From: an uncultured Oxalobacteraceae bacterium
GTDB lineage: Bacteria; Pseudomonadota; Gammaproteobacteria; Burkholderiales; Burkholderiaceae_D
Length of the DNA: 60,453 nucleotides
Assembly: GCA_903862415.1 (NCBI GenBank)
Contig: CAIOYD010000077.1
Span: forward strand, 1 to 60,453
Reading direction: 5' to 3'
In this document: piece by piece, positions 7,191 through 15,941 of the stretch
How the letters are laid out: the number at the start of each line of letters is the position of its first letter
Position numbering within the stretch: position 1 is the stretch's first letter
Translations under genes and position numbers: made by a program
The notes under the pieces: generated by a model
The model's input: only the letters and a program-made list of their open reading frames with translations
Databases searched by the model: none
What the model was told of the DNA's origin: nothing

Positions 7191-10004
7191 TCAGGCCCGG
7201 CGCTGCAACACAAAAATCGGTTGCGCCCATTCGGCTTCTTTTTTCTTTTTACTGGTGATTAAGGTCAGCTCGGACGGATCATATACATCGGTATTGTGCG
7301 TCAATGGTGTAGTCATCAGATATTGCGCATCGGTGTTTTTGAGGAACTCACCGACGAGCTGAATGTTGCGGATATCCAGGTGGGCAAAGGGTTCATCGAT
7401 AAACACAAAGCCGCCACTACCCTCTTCCGATTTCAGCAAGCCGATTAACAGAATCAGTGATTTCATCACCTGCTGTCCGCCGGAAGCTTCGCCATCATTC
7501 ATACCGATCGCGCTCTTGCCGTCAAACTTGAATTTGACGTGCAGACCCGCCTGAGCCAGCTGTACGTCGTCGTTTTCCAACCGTACCGGATCGGCATGTA
7601 CTTCAATACCGGCCAACTCACCCAACTGCTTGATGTTTTTGGCGTAAATTTTAATCGTGTAGCGCAGTCGTTCGATATACGCACCGCGGGCATTCGAGGT
7701 GGCTTCCATGGCGCGGTTATTCTGATAACGGCGCTCTTCGGTTTCCGCCTGCTGACCAGCTAACTGATGGTGCAGGCGATGATGCTGATCGACGACGGTG
7801 ATGTCGGTTTCCCATTCCTCGCTGCCGAGATCCTGCAACAGACTTTTTACCCGCAACTCCACCTGACGGACATTGTCGTATTTTTCGACCAGACTGGTTA
7901 AGTAACTGCCCACGCGCCAACCGGCTGGCAATTTGCTCCAGCTGTGACGGCTATCTTTGAGCAGTTGCGCCTGGGCACTGCGTTCCTGTAGCAGTTTCTG
8001 TTCATGTTCGCGCCGGTACTGTTCGGCACTGGCGAGTTGTTTTTGCGCTTCCTGCCAGGCGATTTCAGCCCGGGTTTTGCTCACGGTAGCCTGTTTTAAC
8101 AATTCACCCAGTTCTCCCAGACGACTGCCGACTTCATTGCGTGCCTGTTTTAAGGGCGCGACATTTCTGGCAGCTTCGGCAAATTCATCCAGACGGGAAT
8201 GCAGTTCTTTGGCGGCGTCAACACCGGCCAGACGGGATTTGAGGTGACTGACGACACCGGCTAACCGGCTGATTTCCAGCGTCAGCTGATCTTCCTGCTG
8301 TTCCAGTCTGGGGAGACTGCCCTGCAGTGACGACAGTCGCTGCGAGCGACCGCCCTGACCGAAACGATAGCGCGCCACATCGACAAACAGTGAACGGCCA
8401 CCGCGGCGTTCACGATGGAAGGCTTCCGGGGTAATCCATTCTTCGGCACCGGATTGCATACCGACGCTGACATCGTCTACTCTACGTATGCGTTTTAACT
8501 GTTCAATCAGCCAGCCCGGTACGGCCTCGCTGAACTGCACCACGGCCAACAGACTGTCGTCTTTGCTCTGACTGACTTTGGGGGCTTTGATACGGTCAGG
8601 CACAATGAAATGCGGATAGCGTGACTGCTCGGCCAGTTTAAAGGCAGCAGGTGCATCGCTGGCATGCTCGAGCAGCATCACATACGAAAAGCTCTTCAGT
8701 ACGCCTTCTACAGCGCCCTGCCAGCGTGCATCGGTCACTTCCACCACATCGGCAAGCATAACATGAGCAATGCCGGCATCGGTCATGGCACGACGCATGC
8801 TACGGACGTTTTCCGGATCGGGCAGACCGGTTTTACTTTGCAGGCCAGAAATCAGTGTTTGCTGTTCGGCGATTTTTTCCGCCAGCTGGCTACGTTGCTG
8901 TTTTTGCTGCGTCAGCAGCAGTTCCTGCTGTTCCAGTTCACGCGTGGTGGCGGCGATATCGCTGCCCGATTCGGCGGCCAGTTTTTCCAGTCGCTGTTTT
9001 TGCTCCAGCAAATTTTCCTGCGGCTTTAACTGGCTGTTGATTTCACCCAATCGTTTTTGCAGGCTTTTTTCTTCCTGCTCCAACGTACCTTCGTATTGCA
9101 GATCAGTGCTGAACTGACGGGCTTTGTCGGCCAGCGCCATGCGTTGTGCACTGAGTTGCTGATCTTGTTGACGGGCATTGAATTTGGCAGAGCGCAAAGT
9201 CTGGCTGATCGCGGCGTGCTGCTGTTTGCTTTCCAGGTATTGCAGGCTGGGTAAAATTTGTTCCTGCAAATCGCGTTTTTCGCGGTTTTTATTATCCCAC
9301 TGGTGGTAATTGGCCACCCGCAGGCGCAAGCCTTCCAGATTGGCTTTGGCCACTTCGAGCTCGGCTTCAAATTGTTGCAGTTCGAGTTCGGTATCGTGCT
9401 GATGGCGTTTGGCTTCATCGTAGGCGTCGAGGACTTCTTTATCGCCAAACACCTGGAACACCAGATCGAGCAACTGGCGCGGTGCGTATTCACACAGCTT
9501 ATCGGTTTCACCCTGCTCCAGCGCCAGCACTTTGGCCATGGCGGGTGACAGGCCGGCATTGGCCAGACGTTTGCGGTAAGTTTCCACTCCCAGCCAGTCA
9601 GTGGCATCGAGCACTTCTTCGATCGTCACACTGCCGCCACGCATCAGATACTGGCGTTTCCAATCACCGCCGTTTTTTTGGATCTGACAGAACAGCGTGA
9701 CTTCATCATCGCTGAAAAATCCGGACGAACGAAACGGCCGGTTGGAGAGTTGCCGCCCGACCGGTTTATTGTCCACCACTGCGCGCAGCCAGGCCACCGG
9801 CTGACCGGAATGGCGTGCATAGTGTTTATAAGTGCGACCCATGGAGCAGTCCAGACCAAACAGGGTGCGCAGAGCATCGAGCAAGGTGGTTTTACCGGAA
9901 CCATTTTGCCCGGCGATGGTAATAATTTTAGCGTCGAGTGGAATATTTTTGATGCGCTGCCAGTAATCCCAGTGCACCAGCTCAAGTGATTTGATATGAA
10001 ACAT
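7191..10004 (-). CDS. SMC-family ATPase of a MukBEF/MksBEF-like operon
   Basis: A 937-residue ABC-type SMC ATPase. Walker A (GQNGSGKTT) lies at 32-40 and EQGETDKLCEYAPRQLLDLV at 163-182, an SMC-like segment. Coiled coil spans about 195-390. A hinge-like globular domain (about 400-550; HVMLADVVEV, AFKLAEQSRYPHFIVPD) is followed by a second coiled coil. The ABC signature SGGQQ is at 841-845 and Walker B/D-loop FVFIDEPFAHLD at 866-877. The arms are far shorter than in MukB (about 1480 residues). Gene order and partner sizes match mukF-mukE-mukB, but the hinge looks like a canonical SMC hinge rather than MukB's small one. It starts six bases after the 211-residue partner. Likely role: DNA loop extrusion, chromosome organisation or plasmid restriction. 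Confidence 0.75.
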   Translation of the reverse strand: MFHIKSLELVHWDYWQRIKNIPLDAKIITIAGQNGSGKTTLLDALRTLFGLDCSMGRTYKHYARHSGQPVAWLRAVVDNKPVGRQLSNRPFRSSGFFSDDEVTLFCQIQKNGGDWKRQYLMRGGSVTIEEVLDATDWLGVETYRKRLANAGLSPAMAKVLALEQGETDKLCEYAPRQLLDLVFQVFGDKEVLDAYDEAKRHQHDTELELQQFEAELEVAKANLEGLRLRVANYHQWDNKNREKRDLQEQILPSLQYLESKQQHAAISQTLRSAKFNARQQDQQLSAQRMALADKARQFSTDLQYEGTLEQEEKSLQKRLGEINSQLKPQENLLEQKQRLEKLAAESGSDIAATTRELEQQELLLTQQKQQRSQLAEKIAEQQTLISGLQSKTGLPDPENVRSMRRAMTDAGIAHVMLADVVEVTDARWQGAVEGVLKSFSYVMLLEHASDAPAAFKLAEQSRYPHFIVPDRIKAPKVSQSKDDSLLAVVQFSEAVPGWLIEQLKRIRRVDDVSVGMQSGAEEWITPEAFHRERRGGRSLFVDVARYRFGQGGRSQRLSSLQGSLPRLEQQEDQLTLEISRLAGVVSHLKSRLAGVDAAKELHSRLDEFAEAARNVAPLKQARNEVGSRLGELGELLKQATVSKTRAEIAWQEAQKQLASAEQYRREHEQKLLQERSAQAQLLKDSRHSWSKLPAGWRVGSYLTSLVEKYDNVRQVELRVKSLLQDLGSEEWETDITVVDQHHRLHHQLAGQQAETEERRYQNNRAMEATSNARGAYIERLRYTIKIYAKNIKQLGELAGIEVHADPVRLENDDVQLAQAGLHVKFKFDGKSAIGMNDGEASGGQQVMKSLILLIGLLKSEEGSGGFVFIDEPFAHLDIRNIQLVGEFLKNTDAQYLMTTPLTHNTDVYDPSELTLITSKKKKEAEWAQPIFVLQRRA

Positions 10005-10010
10005 CGTCTT

Positions 10011-10646
10011 CTATTCCACTTCTGGTTTGAGTTTAAAAATATCGGTCAGGGCACCGTTGACGATGCGTTCTTTGAGCATGTCGGTATCCATCATCAGATC
10101 GAGCAGCGGACCTTCACAGATCAGGTCGCCTTTGCGTTCGATAAAACCCAGACGGTTCAACGAGCCGAGGTTCATGTCCATTTTGGTTTTTTTACCCAGC
10201 TTATCGCCGAAGTCACTCAGCAGTGCCTTGTAAGAAATCCCGATTGAAGTTTCCGCCGCCCGTGGCATGGCTTTTTCTTTGCCGAACATATCGTTCTGAT
10301 CCTCTTCGAGCGAGACATGGGCCGACTGGCGTTCGCGTTTGGGTAAAATAATCAGTGCCCACAGCACCACCAGCAACGCCACGCCATCGCGCGCCAGACC
10401 GAAATTATTGTTTTGCCAGTTTTCCCGTGCACCAAAGACTTTGGCTTCGACATTGCGGATCAGCGCTAACGTCACATGATCAGCATACACATTGTCGACA
10501 AATTTCATGCCGCAGGCCAGCAAACGGGCATCGACATCGGCACGGAACAGTTCATCGGTGAGCGCACGCTTGACCAGTTTGTCTTCGCGTCGCAGGGTTT
10601 GATGCGTCAGCAGGCGCGCAATCAGTATTTGTGATTCTTGATTCAT
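10011..10646 (-). CDS. MukE/MksE-like small subunit (KITE-type) of the SMC operon
   Basis: A 211-residue soluble protein with no signal peptide. It contains helical N-terminal sequence (LIARLLTHQTLRR), a hydrophobic helix (VALLVVLWALIILP, about 90-103), then SLEEDQNDMFG and a C-terminal winged-helix-like part: SYKALLSDFG, MDMNLGSLNRLGFIERKGD. The segment LGSLNRLGFIERKGD reads as a recognition helix and wing. Size and place between the kleisin-like gene and the SMC gene match MukE or MksE (KITE proteins). There is one base between the upstream stop and this ATG. Sequence similarity to MukE itself is not obvious to me; the assignment rests on architecture and context. Confidence 0.65.
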   Translation of the reverse strand: MNQESQILIARLLTHQTLRREDKLVKRALTDELFRADVDARLLACGMKFVDNVYADHVTLALIRNVEAKVFGARENWQNNNFGLARDGVALLVVLWALIILPKRERQSAHVSLEEDQNDMFGKEKAMPRAAETSIGISYKALLSDFGDKLGKKTKMDMNLGSLNRLGFIERKGDLICEGPLLDLMMDTDMLKERIVNGALTDIFKLKPEVE

Positions 10647-10647
10647 T

Positions 10648-12006
10648 TCATTCCTGGTGATCGGGTGATTCAGGGAGTGTTTTTAGTTCAGCATGAAAAA
10701 CCAGCTGGGCCGCCGAAATACCGGCTACCTGCGGATCATCAATGGCTATCATTTCATCGGTGAGGACAAATTGCAGCGGCAAATCGGCTAGCCGTGTGGC
10801 TGCACCCTGTCCGGCACTGTGACTCTGGTCGCCAATAAGTGGCATGAGCGAAGCCCGGTAAGACGCCACGGCAAAACTGCCGGGCAATAAAATTTTCTGC
10901 ACTGCCACGCCATCAAGCGGATGAGCGTCTCGTTCGAGTTGATTCAGACTGGAAATCCATTCATCGAGCTGGGTATATAAGGCAGCTTTATCCTGCACCT
11001 GAAATTCGGTCTGGGTACCGGCCGGCAAGGCGGTGTCTGGTTGCAGACGGATAGCGAGCAATTCAGCTTCGGCCACGTCGATCATTTCTGCCGGAGTGGC
11101 AAACAGTGGGATCACAGGTAAATCAATGGCGTCATCGGCGAGCGCGGCCAGATCTTCCTGCGCCATCAGCCAACTCTTGATGTCAGAGGTTGACAGGCCA
11201 GACTGGCCCAGATGTACGCGCTGGCGCTCCATCTGATTGAGCGCACGCGAAAACATACCCTGCATATTGAGCAGAGCACTCTGAGCGCGGCCGATAGCCT
11301 GGGCGGCGCGCTGCGTGGCAGCGTCGGCATTGCCATCCTGAGTGATGGCATAAATAATTTTGGTGCCTTTTTCCACCCAGTCGCAGGCATTGTTCCATTT
11401 GCTTTGCGAAGCGCGCAGCCGGTATTCGGAACCCGAGGCAATCGCATCGCGGAATTCTTCGGTCAGATCGACCAGTCGTCCGAGCAAATGCTGCAACTGC
11501 TCCACCGCCACACCGCCGAGGGCCTGAGCACCGGCGACCTGCGTGAGCAGAAAACCCATGTCGGCCGGGTCACCACCCTGTTCGGCATCTTGCTGGGTGA
11601 CGAGCAAACTGTCGAGTGCGGACAACACATTGCGCGCCATCGGTGCCACCCGATAGAGCGAATTGGCTGCTTCCCAGATCAGCAGGTGGTGGGCGCGCAA
11701 ACGCGCCAGCACCGTATCTAAACTGTCTGGTTGCAAATACGCCAGTCTGGCATTGATATCAGCACGGCTGAAACTGGACGACTGGGTATCACCGGCCAAT
11801 TCGCGCAACACCAATAAACGCACCAGCACGCTGTCAAAACCACCGTGAAACAGGGCAGTAAACGATTGCAGCAAGGGTTGAGCGCGTTTTAACTGATAAA
11901 CCTGTTCGATGTCATCAAAGGCAATCTCAGGTTTAAAGTAGGCTTGCAGCGAATTGCCCTGGTCTTCTGGCTCGTGGCTGTCGGGGAGTTCGGTACTGTT
12001 TTGCAT
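10648..12006 (-). CDS. MukF/MksF-like kleisin subunit candidate
   Basis: A 452-residue cytoplasmic protein, first gene of the SMC operon. After an acidic N-terminus, residues about 25-125 form a predicted winged-helix region (VLVRLLVLRELAGD, SRADINARLAYLQPDSLDTVLARLRAHHLLIWE). A long helical middle (about 140-290) follows and a C-terminal domain (about 330-440) ends AAQLVFHAELKTLP. The helix-wing, helical bundle, C-terminal domain layout and the length (MukF is about 440) fit a MukF/MksF-like kleisin that bridges the SMC heads. I do not recognise a named family motif, so this is an architectural and contextual call. A palindrome at 12082-12097 lies 76 bases upstream and could be a control site. 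Confidence 0.6.
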   Translation of the reverse strand: MQNSTELPDSHEPEDQGNSLQAYFKPEIAFDDIEQVYQLKRAQPLLQSFTALFHGGFDSVLVRLLVLRELAGDTQSSSFSRADINARLAYLQPDSLDTVLARLRAHHLLIWEAANSLYRVAPMARNVLSALDSLLVTQQDAEQGGDPADMGFLLTQVAGAQALGGVAVEQLQHLLGRLVDLTEEFRDAIASGSEYRLRASQSKWNNACDWVEKGTKIIYAITQDGNADAATQRAAQAIGRAQSALLNMQGMFSRALNQMERQRVHLGQSGLSTSDIKSWLMAQEDLAALADDAIDLPVIPLFATPAEMIDVAEAELLAIRLQPDTALPAGTQTEFQVQDKAALYTQLDEWISSLNQLERDAHPLDGVAVQKILLPGSFAVASYRASLMPLIGDQSHSAGQGAATRLADLPLQFVLTDEMIAIDDPQVAGISAAQLVFHAELKTLPESPDHQE

Positions 12007-12337
12007 GGGCAGTATTCTAAGGTATTTTTGCAGGCGGTTTGGTTGTCGGGCAAGATAAATTCGGCAGATTGCTTGTCGCCATTGATTTAATTATCAAAAA
12101 TATCACAAAAGGTACCCTTATTAGCCTTTGCAAACATGGCAATCATAACCAAAAAAAATGCTTTATAAACACATAAAATCAATTTTATTGTGCAAACATT
12201 GAGGAACTCTTTCTGTCTGGAAAATTGTGCGTTTTTTTTGACATTGAGCGTTTCAGCGCTTGAAAAAGTTAAAGTATCCACTACACTCAAACCTAATGAA
12301 ATCGATGAATTTTCCACAATTAACATGAAAGACAGGC
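12007..12337. other. AT-rich divergent intergenic region
   Basis: 331 bases between the SMC operon (minus) and a solute-binding protein gene (plus), markedly AT-rich. It holds a palindrome TTGAT-TTAATT-ATCAA at 12082-12097. The six-base spacer is wrong for an FNR box, which needs four. A TTGACA hexamer lies at 12238-12243, without a convincing -10 element 17 bases downstream. A 79-codon minus-strand frame at 12087-12326 has low-complexity composition and no ribosome-binding site, so it is not called. Both divergent promoters are expected here. Confidence 0.6.
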
Positions 12338-13123
12338 ATGCGCGCTTTATCCGGCTTGATTTTCATTTTGGCATGTTGCTGGTTTTCAGCAGTGAGCGCT
12401 CAGGATAAACCCATCACCGTTTGCGCCGATGCTGATCCGCCTCCCTGGACTTACTGGAAACTCGATGGCGAAGGTAAAAAAACCCGTGAAGTGATCGGTT
12501 CTTCCGTTGAACTGGTCACGGCCGCGTTTGCACTTATCGGCAAAACCGTGGTTTTCAGTGGTGAACTGCCGTGGAAACGCTGTCTGTATGAAGTCGAAGA
12601 ACAAACCATCGACTTTGCCATGGATGCTTATTTTGATACCGAGCGTGCCAAAACATTTGATTATTCCGTGCATTACAATACACTCACGCCGCAGATTTTT
12701 TATCTTAAAAGCACTCCAGTAAGCATCACCAGCGTGAACGATTTAAAAAAATATCGCGGTTGCGGCATAAACGGTTTCAGTTATGTGCATTATGGGTTGT
12801 CACTTCGCGATCTCGATCTGGGTGCCGGGCACGATTCGCTGTATCGCAAACTGCATGCCAAACGTTGCGACTATTTTGTGGAAGAACTCGAAGTCATTGC
12901 CGGTTACAACCTGATCGGCAAACATTATCTGGATGATGCCGATATTGCCCATGGACCGGTACCGGGTGCATCAGCTCCGGCAAAATATTTGCTCACGGCC
13001 AAAAATGGCCGAAATTCCGGCCTGCTCAAGCAACTTAATCTGGCCATTGTCGAATTGATCCGCAGCGGCAAAGCCGAAGAAGCGTGGAACCGACATGCAG
13101 CTGGCTTAGCTTTTAAGCCCTGA
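12338..13123 (+). CDS. Periplasmic solute-binding protein, family 3-like
   Basis: A 261-residue protein with a signal peptide (MRALSGLIFILACCWFSAVSA, cleavage near 21). The mature start ITVCADADPPPWTYW, then ELVTAAFALIGKTVVF, WKRCLYEVEEQTIDFAMDAYF and DLKKYRGCGINGFSYVHYG, follow the family 3 extracellular binding-protein fold (the type that also serves amino acid ABC transporters). No ABC permease or ATPase is adjacent, so it may be a stand-alone sensor or feed the neighbouring TonB receptor system. Several cysteines (C38-type, C86-type, C138-type) suggest disulfides. It lies 24 bases upstream of the TonB-dependent receptor, same strand, probably one operon. The ligand is unknown. Confidence 0.75.
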   Translation: MRALSGLIFILACCWFSAVSAQDKPITVCADADPPPWTYWKLDGEGKKTREVIGSSVELVTAAFALIGKTVVFSGELPWKRCLYEVEEQTIDFAMDAYFDTERAKTFDYSVHYNTLTPQIFYLKSTPVSITSVNDLKKYRGCGINGFSYVHYGLSLRDLDLGAGHDSLYRKLHAKRCDYFVEELEVIAGYNLIGKHYLDDADIAHGPVPGASAPAKYLLTAKNGRNSGLLKQLNLAIVELIRSGKAEEAWNRHAAGLAFKP

Positions 13124-13147
13124 TGATGGAATAGACCGGAGCCTCAC

Positions 13148-15847
13148 ATGAAGTTAACTCTGCCAGTTCTCAGTCTCGCTTTCACTTGCACGCTGGCGCA
13201 GGCTGAGGAGCAGGCAGCGGCCAGAGTGGAAATCACCGGGTCAAGTATTCCACAAATTGAATCTGCCAGCGCGTTGCCGCTGCAAATTATCCGCCACCAG
13301 GATTTCGAACGCGCAGGCATTACCTCCACCGAACAGTTAATGAATTCCATCAGCGCCAATGTCCCCGGCGCTTACAATCTGAGTGCCAATCAGGCCGAAG
13401 GGTTTACCGCTGCCACGGGCTCTCACAATGCCGGTGCCTCCTCCGCCAATTTGCGCGGACTCGGCCCCGACAGCACGCTGATTTTACTCAATGGCCGACG
13501 CATTGCTGATCATGGTTTGAATGGCAGTTCAGCCGATCTGAATTCGATTCCGTTTAATGCCATCGAACGGGTGGAAATTCTCAAAGATGGTGCATCGGCG
13601 CTTTACGGCACCGATGCCATTGGCGGCGTGATTAATTTTATTTTACGCTCCGATTTCACCGGACTGGAAGTACAAACCTCGGCGGATGTCACCCAGCATG
13701 GTGGCGGCAATATGTACAGCGCCGCGCTGCTGTTTGGTCAGGGTGTGCTTGAGAGTGATGATTACAATCTCATGCTGTCGCTGGCCGCCGATAAAAGCAC
13801 TCTGCTCGCGGGCAACCAACGTGGTTTTGTCAACGGCAATCAGCCCGCACGGGGTCTGGCGCCGGATACCGTCGGCACACCGTATGCGACTCAGGTATTT
13901 CCCAACGGCTTCACGCTGCCTGGCAGCAGTCAGCAATACAATTACGCCAATTTACTCGGACTGCAGAGCAAATGCGCCAGTTATCCGCAGATGGTCAGTT
14001 ATCCAACGACGCTGTGGGCCAATCCGTACCGCTCACAGAGTTGTTCTTACGATTACGGTGCCGACTGGGCGCTGATGCAGCCGGTAGAACACCTCAATCT
14101 GGTGAGCCGCGTCAGTGTCAAGCTCGATCAGAATCATACCCTGCATGCCGAACTGCTGGCCTCGCACACCAGCGCCACCGACCAGTACACGCCACTGCAA
14201 ATTTATGGCAGCGGCTTTAACTATCCTGCCGGTGGCCCGTATTATCAAAGTCTGTCTGCTTATATTCCCGGCTACGACAACACCCAGCCGATCAATTTGC
14301 GCTGGCGTTGCAGTGCCTGCGGCAATCGTGAAGAAACTACCGTCAGCAACACATACCGTGCCCTGCTCTCTCTGGATGGTGTACTGCAGGGCTGGGATTA
14401 CAAAACCGGGATATCGATGGCGGGCAGCCTGGTCCATACTGATCTGGTACAGGGCTACATCATTACGTCAGCGTTTGAATCTGCCCTCAATACCGGCCTG
14501 ATCAATCCCTGGGCCTTACCCGGACAGCCGCAGACCCCTGCGGCTCAGGCACTCATCCATGGGGCCGAGTATACCGGGCGAGTGTATGGTGGCAATTCAC
14601 GTCTGATTCAGGCTGACGGCAGCGCCAGTCGTGAATGGTTTAAGTTGCCCGCCGGTTGGGTATCGAGCGCCGCCGGCTTTGATGTGCGACGCGAATCCTA
14701 TCAATTCAATGCCAACAGTTTTGCCGCCAGTCAGGTGTTATTCGCCACTTCCGACCCGTCACTCAGTGAGGTGAATCGCGATATTGCTGCCGTGTATGTC
14801 GAGGCATTGATTCCGCTGACCAAGCTACTGCAGGCCGATCTGGCTGTACGACACGATCACTACAGTGACTTTGGGGGCACCACCAATCCAAAAATTTCCC
14901 TGCGTTTTCAACCCAGCAATTCACTGATGTTGCGCGCGTCCTGGAACAGCGGTTTTCATGCCCCGGATGTGGAACAAATGTATTCCGGACAGTCGGCAAG
15001 CACCCTGAACAATCCTGCACCAGACCCGCTGCTCTGTCCACAGCACCCGGGCAATGCAAGCTATTGCAGTCAGGACTGGGCCTACCTGTCAGGTGGTAAC
15101 CGGCAATTGAAACCGGAAACCTCGCATCAATGGTCGGCCGGTATGGTGCTTGCGCCTTCATCGCAATGGAGTACCTCGATAGATTATTGGGATATCAAAC
15201 GCAACAACCGGATTGCGTCACCCGACCCGGCACTGGTGTTGGCCAATTATCCGGGCGATGTGATCCGTAATGCCGATGGCAGCATTAACCATATCAATGC
15301 CGATCTGATGAATATCGCTCAGGACAATACCAAGGGTATCGATCTGGGGATACGACTCGATAACAAACTCTGGGGTGAACAGTTCATGCTCACACTCGAT
15401 GGCACTTATTTGATCAGTCATGCAGTGCAGGAGTCGCCACAGTCGGCGGCGGTCAATTATGTCGGCCAGTTTGGCGATCCGAATAACGGCTATGCCGATC
15501 TGTATCTGCGCTGGCGTCAGAGTGTCAGCCTGACCTGGAAACACAATGTCTGGAGCAGTACCCTGAGTGAACAGTACAGCAGTGGTTATCTGGATCAGGC
15601 ACCGGTCGGAGTTGTTCCCGCTGGCTACAATCCGAATGTTCCGGGTTACAGCGTGGTCAATCTGGGGGTGGCGTATACCGGCTTTAATGGTTTCACCATC
15701 AACTCGGTGATCAAAAATCTGTTTGACATCAACCCACCGTTTTCCGCCCACAATGTCGATAACGTTGCCGGTGCCGGTTGGGATGCCCGTATCGGTCAGG
15801 CGCGCCTGCGTTCTTTTGGCATCGTGGTTAAATATCGATTTTATTGA
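13148..15847 (+). CDS. TonB-dependent outer-membrane receptor
   Basis: An 899-residue receptor. The signal peptide ends near AQAEEQ. The sequence RVEITGSSIPQIE follows as a short TonB-box region. The plug domain (about 40-165) contains STEQLMNSISANV, SANLRGLGPDSTLILLNGRR, and ERVEILKDGASALYGTDAIGGVINF. The remainder is a 22-strand barrel with alternating aromatic strands, ending FGIVVKYRFY with an aromatic last residue. The N-terminal plug type (RGLG...LVLLNGRR) is that of receptors for peptides, sugars or large substrates rather than classical ferric siderophore receptors. A GGAG ribosome-binding site is 13138-13141. It shares a likely transcript with the binding protein upstream. The substrate is unknown. 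Confidence 0.93.
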   Translation: MKLTLPVLSLAFTCTLAQAEEQAAARVEITGSSIPQIESASALPLQIIRHQDFERAGITSTEQLMNSISANVPGAYNLSANQAEGFTAATGSHNAGASSANLRGLGPDSTLILLNGRRIADHGLNGSSADLNSIPFNAIERVEILKDGASALYGTDAIGGVINFILRSDFTGLEVQTSADVTQHGGGNMYSAALLFGQGVLESDDYNLMLSLAADKSTLLAGNQRGFVNGNQPARGLAPDTVGTPYATQVFPNGFTLPGSSQQYNYANLLGLQSKCASYPQMVSYPTTLWANPYRSQSCSYDYGADWALMQPVEHLNLVSRVSVKLDQNHTLHAELLASHTSATDQYTPLQIYGSGFNYPAGGPYYQSLSAYIPGYDNTQPINLRWRCSACGNREETTVSNTYRALLSLDGVLQGWDYKTGISMAGSLVHTDLVQGYIITSAFESALNTGLINPWALPGQPQTPAAQALIHGAEYTGRVYGGNSRLIQADGSASREWFKLPAGWVSSAAGFDVRRESYQFNANSFAASQVLFATSDPSLSEVNRDIAAVYVEALIPLTKLLQADLAVRHDHYSDFGGTTNPKISLRFQPSNSLMLRASWNSGFHAPDVEQMYSGQSASTLNNPAPDPLLCPQHPGNASYCSQDWAYLSGGNRQLKPETSHQWSAGMVLAPSSQWSTSIDYWDIKRNNRIASPDPALVLANYPGDVIRNADGSINHINADLMNIAQDNTKGIDLGIRLDNKLWGEQFMLTLDGTYLISHAVQESPQSAAVNYVGQFGDPNNGYADLYLRWRQSVSLTWKHNVWSSTLSEQYSSGYLDQAPVGVVPAGYNPNVPGYSVVNLGVAYTGFNGFTINSVIKNLFDINPPFSAHNVDNVAGAGWDARIGQARLRSFGIVVKYRFY

Positions 15848-15854
15848 TCACGGA

Positions 15855-15910
15855 GATTCTGTAGGGTGTATTAGCGTAGCGTAATACACCTGTGACAGAA
15901 TCACCCTACA
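15855..15910. repeat. REP-like palindrome after the TonB receptor gene
   Basis: Nested inverted repeats: GATTCTGT (15855-15862) pairs with ACAGAATC (15895-15902), and GGTGTATTA (15865-15873) pairs with TAATACACC (15882-15890). The core TAGGGTGTATTAGCG...TAATACACC recurs at 17.86, 22.43-22.53 and 28.85 kb. Lying between convergent genes, it may also help end transcription. Confidence 0.75.
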
Positions 15911-15941
15911 CTATTTTTAAGACCACGTGAAAGAGGAAGAA

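Noticed and set aside
7191-12006. A complete Wadjet (JetABCD) defence system
   Set aside because: No JetD/MksG toprim nuclease gene lies next to the three genes or anywhere in the window, so only an SMC-type complex is claimed.
12082-12097. FNR box upstream of the SMC operon
   Set aside because: The half-sites TTGAT and ATCAA are separated by six bases rather than the required four.
12087-12326. A 79-codon minus-strand open frame
   Set aside because: AT-rich, low-complexity product, no ribosome-binding site and located in the divergent promoter region.
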